From Arthrobacter sp. NicSoilB8 (lineage in GTDB: Bacteria > Actinomycetota > Actinomycetes > Actinomycetales > Micrococcaceae), in the NCBI RefSeq assembly GCF_019977355.1, contig NZ_AP024655.1:2976001-3040000 (forward strand): a DNA stretch of 64,000 bases, in the 5' to 3' direction. Below are positions 17,509 through 26,760 of the stretch, piece by piece. Both the position numbers and the translations under genes were made by a program. Within the stretch, counting starts at the first letter, position 1. The number at the start of each line of letters is the position of its first letter. The notes under the pieces were generated by a model. It was not told where the DNA came from. It saw only the letters and a list, made by a program, of their open reading frames with translations, and did not search any database.

Positions 17509-20127
17509 ATGGCTGAAGACAATCAGGGTACAGACACGCCCACCACCGCCCCCATCAACGTTCCGGACAAGCCCGCCCTGGAGGGGCTGGAAGAGGCGCT
17601 CACGCGGCGCTGGCTTGAGGAAGGGACCTACAAGTTCAACCCGGAGACCACCCGGGAACAGGTCTACTCGATCGACACTCCCCCGCCCACGGCATCTGGG
17701 TCCCTCCACGTCGGACACATGTTCTCCTACACTCAGACCGACGTCCTGGCCCGCTACCAGCGCATGACCGGCAAGAACGTCTTCTACCCCATGGGCTGGG
17801 ACGACAACGGCCTGCCCACCGAGCGCCGCGTGCAGAACTACTACGGTGTGCGCTGCGATCCGGCGATCGCTTATGACGCCGGCTACCGCCCGCCGGCCGA
17901 GCCCGCCAAGAACCAGCGCGACTTCGACGTCATCTCCCGCAGGAACTTCATCGAGCTGTGCGAAGAGCTCGCGGTCGAGGACGAGAAGGTCTTCGAGCAC
18001 CTCTTCCAGACCCTGGGCCTCTCCGTGGACTGGGACCTGACCTACCGGACCATCGATGACAAGTCGCGCGCGATCTCCCAGCGCGCCTTCCTGGCCAATC
18101 TGACCGCCGGGGACGCGTACATGGCCGAGGCGCCCACCCTGTGGGATGTCACCTTCCGCACCGCGGTGGCCCAGGCCGAGCTGGAGGACCGCGAAGTCGC
18201 GGGCGCCTACTACCGCTACCCCTTCTTCACCGCCGAGGGCGAGAAGATCTTCATCGAGACCACCCGCCCCGAGCTGCTGGCCGCCTGCGCCGCGCTCGTG
18301 GCGAACCCCGACGACGAGCGCTACAAGCCGCTGTTCGGCAAGAAGGTCACCTCTCCGCTGTTCGGCGTCGAGGTGGAAGTCAAGGCCCACCCGCTCGCCA
18401 AGGCGGACAAGGGCTCGGGCATTGCCATGGTCTGCACCTTCGGCGACCTCACCGACGTCACCTGGTGGCGCGAACTGCAGCTTCCCACCCGCGCGATCGT
18501 GGGCCGCGACGGCCGCATCATCGGCGAGACGCCGGAATGGATCACCACCGAGGAAGGCCGCGCCAACTTCGCGGCAATTGCCGGCAAGACCGTCTTCAGC
18601 GCCAAGGAAGGCGTAGTGGAGCGCCTGGCTGCCGCAGAACTGCTCGACGGCGAGCCCAAGAAGATCATGCACCCGGTGAACTTCTTCGAAAAGGGCGACA
18701 AGCCCCTCGAGGTGGTGACCTCGCGCCAGTGGTACATCCGCAACGGCGGCCGTGACGAGGACCGCCGCGAACGGCTGATCGGCCGCGGCAACGAGATCGA
18801 GTTCCACCCGGCCTTCATGCGCTCGCGCTACGAGAACTGGATCTCCGGGCTTAACGGCGACTGGCTCGTGTCCCGCCAGCGCTTCTTCGGCGTGCCGGTA
18901 CCGGTCTGGTACCCGCTGGACGCCGACGGCAACCCCGACTACGACGCCCCGATCCTGCCCGCGGACGCCCAGCTCCCCGTGGATCCTGCCGCCGACGCCG
19001 CCCCCGGCTACGCGGAGGACCAGCGCGATGCGCCGGGCGGCTTCACCGGCGACGCGGACGTCCTGGACACGTGGGCCACATCCTCGCTGACCCCGCAGAT
19101 TGTGGGCGGGTGGAGCACCGACGAGGCGCTCTTCGCCAAGGTCTACCCGTTCGACGTGCGCCCGCAGGGGCACGACATCATCCGGACCTGGCTGTTCTCC
19201 TCCGCCGTCCGCGCCGACGCGCTGCAGAAGACCGCTCCGTGGAAGCACGCGGCGATCTCCGGCTGGATCCTGGACCCGGACCGCAAGAAGATGTCCAAGT
19301 CCAAGGGCAACGTGATTGTTCCCACGGACGTGCTGGAGGAATACGGCTCCGATGCTGTGCGCTACTGGGCCGCCTCGGCCAGGCTCGGCGCGGACACGGC
19401 CTACGAGATCGCGCAGATGAAGATCGGCCGCCGCCTGGCCATCAAACTGCTCAACGCCTCCAAGTTCGTCCTGAACCTGGGCGCCACCGAGGACTCGGTG
19501 GTATCCGGGGACCTGTCCGTGCTGAGCAACCCCCTGGACCGGGCCGTCCTGGCCCAGCTCGCGGACGTCGTCCAGCAGGCCACCAGGGCGTTCGACAGCT
19601 ACGACTACGCCCGGGCCCTGCAGATCACGGAGAGCTTCTTCTGGAACTTCACCGATGACTATGTGGAGCTGATCAAGGACCGCGCCTACGGTGCCGCCGG
19701 CGAGGAGCAGCAGGCGTCCGTGCTGGCGGCCCTCGCGACCAGCCTGGACACCCTCCTGCGGCTGTTCGCGCCGTTCCTGCCGTTCGCCACGGAGGAAGTC
19801 TGGGGCTGGTGGCGCACGGGTTCCGTGCACCGCGCGCAGTGGCCCTCCGCCGTCGGGACCGACGGCGACACGACCCTCCTGGCGACGGTCGGCACCGCCC
19901 TCAGCGGCATCCGCAAGGCCAAGTCCGAGGCCAAGGTCAAGCAGCGCACCGAGGTGCTCTCCGCCGTCATCACGGCCCCGGAGGGGATCATCACCCAGCT
20001 GAAGGCGGGCCTGGCCGACCTCAAGGCTGCGGCCAATGCGCGTGACATCGCGCTCGTGGCCGGCGAGGGTGAACTGGCCGTCGGCGACGTGGTGCTGGCA
20101 GCCCCCGAGGAGCCCGCCCGGGCGTAA
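17509..20127 (+). CDS. valS: Valine-tRNA ligase
   Basis: Class Ia synthetase, 872 residues. The ATP-binding HVGH follows PPPTASGSL near residue 65, the KMSKS loop appears as KKMSKSKGN near residue 593, and the CP1 editing domain lies between. A C-terminal coiled arm (SGIRKAKSEAKVKQ onward) is present. ATG 17509 has GGAAG nine bases upstream. A strong 16-bp terminator follows 25 bases after the stop. No T-box is visible in the 50-base upstream gap, unlike ileS. Confidence 0.98.
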   Translation: MAEDNQGTDTPTTAPINVPDKPALEGLEEALTRRWLEEGTYKFNPETTREQVYSIDTPPPTASGSLHVGHMFSYTQTDVLARYQRMTGKNVFYPMGWDDNGLPTERRVQNYYGVRCDPAIAYDAGYRPPAEPAKNQRDFDVISRRNFIELCEELAVEDEKVFEHLFQTLGLSVDWDLTYRTIDDKSRAISQRAFLANLTAGDAYMAEAPTLWDVTFRTAVAQAELEDREVAGAYYRYPFFTAEGEKIFIETTRPELLAACAALVANPDDERYKPLFGKKVTSPLFGVEVEVKAHPLAKADKGSGIAMVCTFGDLTDVTWWRELQLPTRAIVGRDGRIIGETPEWITTEEGRANFAAIAGKTVFSAKEGVVERLAAAELLDGEPKKIMHPVNFFEKGDKPLEVVTSRQWYIRNGGRDEDRRERLIGRGNEIEFHPAFMRSRYENWISGLNGDWLVSRQRFFGVPVPVWYPLDADGNPDYDAPILPADAQLPVDPAADAAPGYAEDQRDAPGGFTGDADVLDTWATSSLTPQIVGGWSTDEALFAKVYPFDVRPQGHDIIRTWLFSSAVRADALQKTAPWKHAAISGWILDPDRKKMSKSKGNVIVPTDVLEEYGSDAVRYWAASARLGADTAYEIAQMKIGRRLAIKLLNASKFVLNLGATEDSVVSGDLSVLSNPLDRAVLAQLADVVQQATRAFDSYDYARALQITESFFWNFTDDYVELIKDRAYGAAGEEQQASVLAALATSLDTLLRLFAPFLPFATEEVWGWWRTGSVHRAQWPSAVGTDGDTTLLATVGTALSGIRKAKSEAKVKQRTEVLSAVITAPEGIITQLKAGLADLKAAANARDIALVAGEGELAVGDVVLAAPEEPARA

Positions 20128-20152
20128 CGGCCGCCGGCTGCCGTAAACACGT

Positions 20153-20192
20153 GAGGGCCCTCCGCCCGACTGATGCCGGGCGGAGGGCCCTC
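20153..20192 (+). terminator. Intrinsic terminator after valS
   Basis: Perfect 16-bp GC-rich stem (20153-20168 with 20177-20192) and an 8-base loop, directly after valS. There is no long U-run, so it may work mainly as a strong hairpin; it also faces the convergent ABM gene. Confidence 0.85.
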
Positions 20193-20230
20193 GCTGTGTG
20201 TTGATCGGGTCTTTGCTTTCCGGGGGCGCT

Positions 20231-20524
20231 TCAGAGCTCGAAGGACGTCTCGAAGTGCGTCAGCACCGGCGGTCCGGCCAGCAGGTCTCCCAGTCCGCTC
20301 GCTCCGTCACCCGCGCGCCAGGCGCGGTAGGCGGCGTCGTGCTCCAGCGACGCCCACTGTTCCACCACGAGAAAGTGCGCCGGATCCTTGCTGTCGACCA
20401 GCACATCGACACCGAGGCAGCCCTCAAACGCCCGGGTATCGGCGAGGATGTCGCGGAGCACGTCCGGGGCCGTGGACAGGGCTTCCGCTTTGAGGTTCAG
20501 GTCAAGATGGGCCGTGATGGGCAT
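20231..20524 (-). CDS. Antibiotic biosynthesis monooxygenase (ABM) domain protein
   Basis: A 97-residue single ABM-fold protein beginning MPITAHLDLNLKAEA, with FLVVEQWASLEHDAAYRAW, the typical strand-helix segment of YgiN/HmoB-like proteins. Family members are small quinol or haem monooxygenases or stress proteins; which one applies cannot be told. ATG 20524 is preceded by GGAG. It lies downstream of the GH15 gene on the same strand, but a 245-base repeat-bearing gap separates them. Confidence 0.85.
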   Translation of the reverse strand: MPITAHLDLNLKAEALSTAPDVLRDILADTRAFEGCLGVDVLVDSKDPAHFLVVEQWASLEHDAAYRAWRAGDGASGLGDLLAGPPVLTHFETSFEL

Positions 20525-20634
20525 GGGGCTCCAATGGTCGCAGGTGGTGGACACAGGTCACAGGACACAGCCGGCGGGATGTCTGGACATCACGGCACCG
20601 GGATTACTGCCCTGTCATTGAAGGCAACAGCGGC

Positions 20635-20770
20635 GCCGCCGGACTTGTTCCTCCGGCCCTGCGCCGCCGGACTTGTTCCTCCGGCCCTGTGCCGCCGGAC
20701 TTCGTCCTGTGCCGGCCTTCGTGTGCCGGCCTTCGTCCTGTGCCGCCCTTCCTCTGCCGGCCTTGCGCTG
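20635..20770. repeat. Degenerate tandem repeats downstream of the GH15 gene
   Basis: A 28-bp unit (starting GCCGCCGGACTTGTTCCTCC) occurs twice, at 20635-20662 and 20663-20690, differing only in the last base. A partial third copy follows and then shorter variants built on GCCGGCCTTCGTCCTGT up to the GH15 stop. The array fills the non-coding gap after the gene and probably arose by slippage. No function is evident. Confidence 0.8.
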
Positions 20771-22630
20771 CTAGGCGCCGGAGCCCCGGCTCTGCCGTTC
20801 CGCCTCGCTGATCGCCCAGGCGGCATTGACGAGGCCGATGTGGCTGAATGCCTGGGGGAAGTTTCCCAGCAGCTCGCCGCTGTCAGGCGCGACTTCCTCG
20901 GCCATCAGGCCCAGGTCCGTCGCGAAACCGGCGGCGCGCTCGAAGACGGCGCGGGCGCGTTCCGTGCGTCCGGCGAGAGCGAGTGCCTGGGCAAGCCAGA
21001 AGGTGCACAGAAGGAAGGTGCCCTCGTCCCCCGGGATGCCGTCGTCCGCGAGGTAGCGGTAGACGAGGCCGCGGCGGTCCGTGAGGCGCTCCTCGATCGC
21101 CTCAAGTGTGGCCAGGAAACCGGGGTCATCCGCGGGGAGGAACCCTGCGATGGCGAGCAGCAGGGCGGACGCGTCGAGGTCCTCTGAACCGTAGGCCTGG
21201 GTGTAGGCGTTCGCTCCCTCATTCCAGCCCTCAGCCCGGATGGACGCCGCGATCTCTGCCCGCACCGCCTTCCAGCGCGGCACCCGTTCGGCTGCCTGGA
21301 GGAGCCCGGCGAGGGAGATCGCACGGTCGACGGCGACCCAGCACATGAGCTTGGAGTGCAGGTAGTGGCGCGGCTCGCCGCGGACCTCCCAGATGCCGTG
21401 GTCGGCGGAGCGCCAGCGTGAGGCGGCGGCATCCGCGGCGTCCGCGAGGAACCGGCGCGTTTCCGGGGCCAGGTCCGCGAGATATTCCGGCAGCCGGGCG
21501 GCGGCGTCGAGCAGTTCGCCGTAGACGTCGAGCTGGCGCTGGTTCCAGGCGCCGTTCCCCACCCGGACCGGGGCGCTGGCGCGCCAGCCCGGCAGGTGGT
21601 CCAGTTCCCGTTCGGGCAGCTCCCGTTCCCCGCCGACGCCGAACATGATCTGCAGTTCCTCACCGCCTGCCAGCTGGCGGGCTGCCGCCGTCGCAAGGAA
21701 CTGGAAGAACTTCCCCGCCTCGTCCGGGCAGGCCGCCACCCACAGCGCCTGCAGGGTCATGCTCGCGTCGCGGATCCACGTGTACCGGTAGTCCCAGTTC
21801 CGCGTGCCGCCGGCCACCTCCGGCAGGGACGTCGTAGGGGCAGCCACGATGGCGCCGGTGGGGTAGAAGCTCAGCGCCTGCAGGATCCGTCCGCTCGCGG
21901 AGACGAGGTCCTGCCACGGGCCGCGGTAGTTCTGGTGCATCCCGGACCAGCTGGTCCAGCCCTGGACAGTGTCCTCGAGGCGCCGGGCGATGTCCGTCTG
22001 GCTCCAGAAGACCGGATCCCCGTCCCCGGCAACTCTGCAGTGGAGGGCGAATCCAAGAACGTCCCCGGCGTGGAGTGTCACCCGCGTCAGCGCGGTGTCC
22101 CCGCCGAGCCGGAACGCCACCGCCGTCGAGAAGGACACCGCCGTCGAGAAAGACAGCACCGTCGTCCCCGCGCTGATCTCGATGCCTCCGTCCACTGCGC
22201 TCAGGCGCGGCCGGGACAGGCCATAGTTCGGCCGGGCGCTGAAAACAATGTCGACGTCGACGGAGCCCTGGACACAGGACAGCTGACGCAGCAACGTGCC
22301 AGGCGAATCGGCCCCGAGATCATGCCCCCTTCTTCCGTCCCCCAAGGCGAGGGCATCCGTGACGACCAGGCAGCCGTCAGATGAAGTGTGGGTGGTTTCC
22401 AGCACCATGGTGGGCCCGAGGTAGCGGCGGGTTGAGGTATGTTTTCCCGCCGGCCGGACCGACCAGAACCCCGCATCCTCGCCAAGGATCCGTCCGAACA
22501 CCGAGGGGCTGTCGAAGCGCGGAAAGCAGAGCCAGTCCACGGATCCCGCGGCGCTGACCAGGGCCGCGGAGCGGCAGTCGGAGAGCAGGGCGTAGTCCGC
22601 AATGGCTTCGTTACTCTGGACACTACTCAC
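20771..22630 (-). CDS. Glycoside hydrolase family 15 protein (glucoamylase or trehalase type)
   Basis: About 619 residues. It starts VSSVQSNEAIADYALLSDCRS, with an N-terminal beta-sandwich followed by the (alpha/alpha)6 catalytic domain. GH15 motifs include WLCFPRFDSPSVFG, YRYTWIRDASMTLQAL, GEELQIMFGVGGE and a C-terminal GNFPQAFSHIGLVNAAW. Actinobacterial members include trehalases and glucan glucohydrolases; I cannot separate them by reading. No signal peptide, so cytosolic. I chose GTG 22630 (AGGG seven bases before) rather than the 84-codon upstream extension, which overlaps a repeat array and hairpin. Confidence 0.92.
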   Translation of the reverse strand: MSSVQSNEAIADYALLSDCRSAALVSAAGSVDWLCFPRFDSPSVFGRILGEDAGFWSVRPAGKHTSTRRYLGPTMVLETTHTSSDGCLVVTDALALGDGRRGHDLGADSPGTLLRQLSCVQGSVDVDIVFSARPNYGLSRPRLSAVDGGIEISAGTTVLSFSTAVSFSTAVAFRLGGDTALTRVTLHAGDVLGFALHCRVAGDGDPVFWSQTDIARRLEDTVQGWTSWSGMHQNYRGPWQDLVSASGRILQALSFYPTGAIVAAPTTSLPEVAGGTRNWDYRYTWIRDASMTLQALWVAACPDEAGKFFQFLATAAARQLAGGEELQIMFGVGGERELPERELDHLPGWRASAPVRVGNGAWNQRQLDVYGELLDAAARLPEYLADLAPETRRFLADAADAAASRWRSADHGIWEVRGEPRHYLHSKLMCWVAVDRAISLAGLLQAAERVPRWKAVRAEIAASIRAEGWNEGANAYTQAYGSEDLDASALLLAIAGFLPADDPGFLATLEAIEERLTDRRGLVYRYLADDGIPGDEGTFLLCTFWLAQALALAGRTERARAVFERAAGFATDLGLMAEEVAPDSGELLGNFPQAFSHIGLVNAAWAISEAERQSRGSGA

Positions 22631-22650
22631 AGGCACACCCTGACCAGTTT

Positions 22651-22718
22651 CGGGCAAGCTGTTTTGGGGCAAACTATTTTTGGGGTTAGCCGTATTGGGG
22701 CAAGCTATTTTTGGGCAA
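22651..22718. repeat. Tandem 15-16-nt repeats in the GH15 upstream region
   Basis: On the plus strand, units of the form GGGCAAGCTATTTTTG recur in direct succession (GGGCAAGCTGTTTTG, GGGCAAACTATTTTTG, GGGTTAGCCGTATTG, GGGCAAGCTATTTTTG, then GGGCAAAG). They lie just 5' of the GH15 start and end against the 22723-22757 hairpin. AT-rich runs inside the unit stand out against the GC-rich surroundings. Confidence 0.85.
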
Positions 22719-22722
22719 AGGG

Positions 22723-22766
22723 GAAGCCCCATCAGCGTTAGCCGTTGGTGGGGCTTCGACTTTTCG
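22723..22766 (+). terminator. Strand-biased hairpin, terminator-like on the plus strand
   Basis: 15-bp stem (22723-22737 with 22743-22757, loop TTAGC), followed by GACTTTTCG. Two positions pair as U.G and G.U only in plus-strand RNA; in minus-strand RNA they are A/C mismatches. So the structure appears maintained for a plus-strand transcript, yet no plus-strand gene precedes it. It could end a small antisense RNA running over the repeat array. Confidence 0.6.
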
Positions 22767-22961
22767 ATTGCCACGTGACGTCTTAGACAATCTGGCGGGA
22801 TCCTTAGATGTTCAGGTCTTCCTACCTCGTCACCGGTAGCCATCATCTGACTTTGCCGAAGGCTGCGTCGGATGAGTGTCACTGAATCTTTGGTTCCTGC
22901 GTCCCGCTTCTTTCGAAGTGGGTAAGTTCAATTGTGGTCCTCGGCCACGCCGTGCGCAAGA

Positions 22962-22999
22962 GGCCGGGAAGAATTACATCACAGTAATTCTTCCCGGCC
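22962..22999 (-). terminator. Terminator after the DsbA-like gene
   Basis: Perfect 16-bp stem (22962-22977 with 22984-22999) and a six-base loop, located 60 bases after the stop of the minus-strand gene that ends at 23062. It isolates that gene from the GH15 gene further down. Confidence 0.85.
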
Positions 23000-23061
23000 C
23001 CTGGACGCGCTTTTGGACGGCCTTTGGCTGCCCGTGGAGGGTGCCGGCGGCGGCGGAAGGA

Positions 23062-23679
23062 TCAGGCGAAAACAGGGCTTTCGGTCCGGCTGCGCTTGAT
23101 TTCGAAGAAGTACGGGAAGGATGCCAGAGTCACGGTGGCATCCCAGATGCGTCCGGCCTCTTCGCCGCGCGGGATGCGGGTCAGGACGGGGCCGAAGAAC
23201 GCGGTGCCGTTGAAGGCCACCACGGGCGTTCCGACGTCCTGGCCGACGAGGGAGATGCCGGCCTCGTGGCTGCTCCGCAGCTGAGCATCGAAGTCCTCTG
23301 ACTGGCCTGCCGCGGCAAGTCCGGCCGGCAGTCCCGCCTCGGCCAGCGACTTGGCGATGACCTCGTCGATGTCCTTGATGCCTTCGTTGTGGATCCTGGT
23401 GCCCATGGCGTCGTAGAGCGGCTTGATGTACTCGGCACCGTGCTGTTCGGCAGCGGCAGTGATGACGCGGACCGGGGCCCACGCCTTCTTCATGAACTCC
23501 TTGTACTGCTCGGGCAGCTCCTCGCGGCCCTCATTCAGCACGGCGAGGCTCATGACGTGCCATTCGGTCTTGATGTCGCGGACTTCTTCCACTTCGCCGA
23601 TCCAGCGGGAGGTGACCCAGGCGAAGGGGCACATCGGGTCGAACCAGAAATCGGCCTTGTTGGGAGCAGTTTCAGACAC
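23062..23679 (-). CDS. DsbA-family / mycothiol-dependent nitroreductase Rv2466c-like protein
   Basis: About 205 residues with a thioredoxin fold and a helical insertion. The N-terminus reads KADFWFDPMCPFAWVTSRWI, the signature of the Rv2466c-like actinobacterial group, and VGTPVVAFNGTAFFGPVL contains the cis-Pro. The usual second active-site cysteine is replaced: the motif is CPFA, so only one redox cysteine remains there. Family members use mycothiol to reduce substrates. No signal peptide, so cytosolic. GTG 23679 is supported by GAGGAG seven bases upstream. It is divided from clpX by 70 bases on the same strand and ends at a strong hairpin. Confidence 0.85.
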   Translation of the reverse strand: MSETAPNKADFWFDPMCPFAWVTSRWIGEVEEVRDIKTEWHVMSLAVLNEGREELPEQYKEFMKKAWAPVRVITAAAEQHGAEYIKPLYDAMGTRIHNEGIKDIDEVIAKSLAEAGLPAGLAAAGQSEDFDAQLRSSHEAGISLVGQDVGTPVVAFNGTAFFGPVLTRIPRGEEAGRIWDATVTLASFPYFFEIKRSRTESPVFA

Positions 23680-23749
23680 AGGTGGTCTCCTCGGGAAAGT
23701 CTTCGGGGCATGGCGCACTCATGGCGCACCACTGGTGTCTAGCGACTAA

Positions 23750-25039
<1,290 letters not shown>

Positions 25040-25119
25040 GTGTGAACCCCTTTAGTAGCTTGCTGCTGGCTGTGACATGTTCCACTCTAGGTCACTTTGG
25101 GCCTGTTGGGTGGAAAGCG

Positions 25120-25158
25120 GACGCCGGTGCGGCCTTGTGAAGGTGCCGCACCGGCGTC
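25120..25158 (-). terminator. Terminator-like hairpin after clpP2
   Basis: Perfect 14-bp stem (25120-25133 with 25145-25158) with an 11-base loop, 13 bases beyond the clpP2 stop. It lies about 80 bases upstream of the clpX start and probably ends or attenuates the clpP1P2 transcript. Confidence 0.75.
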
Positions 25159-25170
25159 GTAGTTTGTTGA

Positions 25171-25830
25171 TTAGCGCGTGATCGCCTGGGGCTTGATCTT
25201 GCGGGAATCCAGGACCTGGTCGATGAGGCCGTACTGCATGGCCTCGGCGGCAGTGAGGATCTTGTCCCGCTCAATGTCGTTGTTGACCATTTCCGGCGTC
25301 CGGCCGGAGTGCTTGGCCAGCGTGTCTTCAAGCCAGGCGCGCATGCGCATGACTTCGGCGGCCTGGATCTCCAGGTCGGACGCCTGACCACCCTGGCCGC
25401 CGGAGAGTGACGGCTGGTGGATCAGGACCCGGGCGTTCGGCAGGGCCAGTCGCTTGCCCGGCGTGCCGGCCGCGAGCAGCACGGCAGCTGCGCTGGCCGC
25501 CTGGCCCAGGCAGACGGTCTGGATCTCGGGCCGGATGTACGTCATGGTGTCGTAGATCGCGGTCATGGCGGTGAAGGAGCCGCCCGGCGAGTTGATGTAG
25601 AGGGTGATGTCGCGGTCCGGGTCGGTGGACTCCAGCACCAGCAGCTGCGCCATGATGTCGTCGGCCGAGGCGTCGTCCACCTGGACACCGAGGAAGATGA
25701 TGCGGTCCTCGAACAGCTTGGTGTAGGGATCCTGGCGCTTGAAGCCGTACGGAGTGCGCTCTTCGAACTGCGGCAGGACGTAGCGGCTGCTCGGCAGGTT
25801 ACCGGCAGTCGATCCGAAATTGTAGTTCAT
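25171..25830 (-). CDS. clpP2: ATP-dependent Clp protease proteolytic subunit ClpP2
   Basis: Serine peptidase subunit, about 219 residues. Catalytic Ser113 is in GQAASAAAV and His138 in VLIHQPS; the [11 protein letters not shown] motif lines the substrate groove. Actinobacterial ClpP1 and ClpP2 form mixed two-ring complexes, and the adjacent paralogue fits that. I chose ATG 25830 because AGGAG is eight bases upstream; ATG 25836 would leave only two. It starts 38 bases after clpP1. Confidence 0.97.
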   Translation of the reverse strand: MNYNFGSTAGNLPSSRYVLPQFEERTPYGFKRQDPYTKLFEDRIIFLGVQVDDASADDIMAQLLVLESTDPDRDITLYINSPGGSFTAMTAIYDTMTYIRPEIQTVCLGQAASAAAVLLAAGTPGKRLALPNARVLIHQPSLSGGQGGQASDLEIQAAEVMRMRAWLEDTLAKHSGRTPEMVNNDIERDKILTAAEAMQYGLIDQVLDSRKIKPQAITR

Positions 25831-25868
25831 GTTCATTGCTCCTGAAGTCATTTCTCGCTACCTGCCGG

Positions 25869-26534
25869 TTAGTTCTCGGTGGGTGTGCCTGCGGCAGAAC
25901 CGCCGGCGTTGCCGTTGGCGTTGGTTCCGCCGCCACCGGCCACAGATCCCGCGTGCGCGGCGATCTTGTCGAAGAAGCCGTATTCCAGGGCTTCAGTTGC
26001 CGTGAACCACTTGTCGCGGTCGTTGTCCTTGAGGATGGTCGCCACGCTCTGTCCGGTCTGGTCCGCGGTGAGCTCGGCCATGACCTTCTTCATGTGCAGG
26101 ATCAGTTCGGCCTGGATCTTGATATCCGACGCCGTGCCGCCGATGCCGCCGGAGGGCTGGTGCATGAGGATGCGGGCGTTCGGGGTGGCGTAGCGCTTGC
26201 CCTTGGTGCCGGAGGAGAGCAGGAACTGGCCCATGGACGCGGCCAGGCCGGTCGCCACGGTGACTACATCGTTCGGGATGAACTGCATGGTGTCGTAGAT
26301 GGCCATGCCGGCGGTCACGGAGCCGCCGGGCGAGTTGATGTAGAGGTAGATGTCCTTCTCAGGGTTCTCTGCCGAAAGCAGCAGGAGCTGCGAGCAGATC
26401 GCGTTGGCGTTCTCGTCGCGGACCTCGGAGCCGAGCCAGATGATGCGCTCTTTCAGCAGGCGGTTGTAAATGTAGTTATCCTGGGCTGCCGGATCGACCG
26501 TGGCCATCCGGGGTGCCCCTGCTTGCTGTGACAT
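25869..26534 (-). CDS. clpP1: ATP-dependent Clp protease proteolytic subunit ClpP1
   Basis: Partner subunit of 221 residues. Catalytic Ser100 lies in TGLAASMGQ and His125 in ILMHQPS. The C-terminal 25 residues are a Gly/Asn/Ala-rich tail with no known fold. First gene of the clpP1-clpP2 unit; a ClgR-like operator lies about 110 bases upstream of the start. ATG 26534 is preceded by GAGAGG. Confidence 0.97.
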   Translation of the reverse strand: MSQQAGAPRMATVDPAAQDNYIYNRLLKERIIWLGSEVRDENANAICSQLLLLSAENPEKDIYLYINSPGGSVTAGMAIYDTMQFIPNDVVTVATGLAASMGQFLLSSGTKGKRYATPNARILMHQPSGGIGGTASDIKIQAELILHMKKVMAELTADQTGQSVATILKDNDRDKWFTATEALEYGFFDKIAAHAGSVAGGGGTNANGNAGGSAAGTPTEN

Positions 26535-26642
26535 ATGTACTTACCTCTCGCTGGCGACGGTGACGTCACTGAACGACATCACTGAACTTTCCTACATGGA
26601 CACTAACGGTTTTCACGGACCGTTTGTGCGCAGGCGCGGGGC

Positions 26643-26660
26643 TGTTCGCTGACGGCGCAC
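26643..26660. promoter_or_regulatory. Candidate ClgR operator upstream of clpP1
   Basis: The 18-mer TGTTCGCTGACGGCGCAC matches the ClgR consensus WNNWCGCYNANRGCGWWS, as I remember it from Corynebacterium, at all but one position. ClgR activates clpP1P2 in related actinobacteria. The site is 109-126 bases before the clpP1 ATG, a sensible activator position. The clgR gene itself is not in this window. Confidence 0.55.
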
Positions 26661-26717
26661 GACTGGCCGGACCCCGCGGGGCGGGTCCCGGAGGAGCGGC
26701 CGAGCGGGCTTAAAACA

Positions 26718-26750
26718 GACGGCCCCCGGATCGGTGATCCGGGGGCCGTC
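26718..26750 (-). terminator. Intrinsic terminator after tig
   Basis: Perfect 15-bp GC-rich stem (26718-26732 with 26736-26750) and a three-base loop. On the minus strand it is followed by TGTTTTAAG, a recognisable T-rich tail. It begins ten bases after the tig stop. Confidence 0.92.
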
Positions 26751-26760
26751 AGAGGTGATG

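Noticed and set aside
17341..19830. An 829-codon minus-strand open frame antisense to valS
   Set aside because: No family features and no binding site; valS is certain on the other strand.
22640..22882. N-terminal extension of the GH15 protein up to 22882
   Set aside because: The extension would translate a repeat array and a hairpin; the protein core begins at VSSVQSNEAIADYAL with a suitable binding site.
22790..22900. Possible riboswitch upstream of the GH15 gene on the minus strand
   Set aside because: I compared it with the c-di-AMP, c-di-GMP, guanidine and SAH consensus blocks that I know and none matched.
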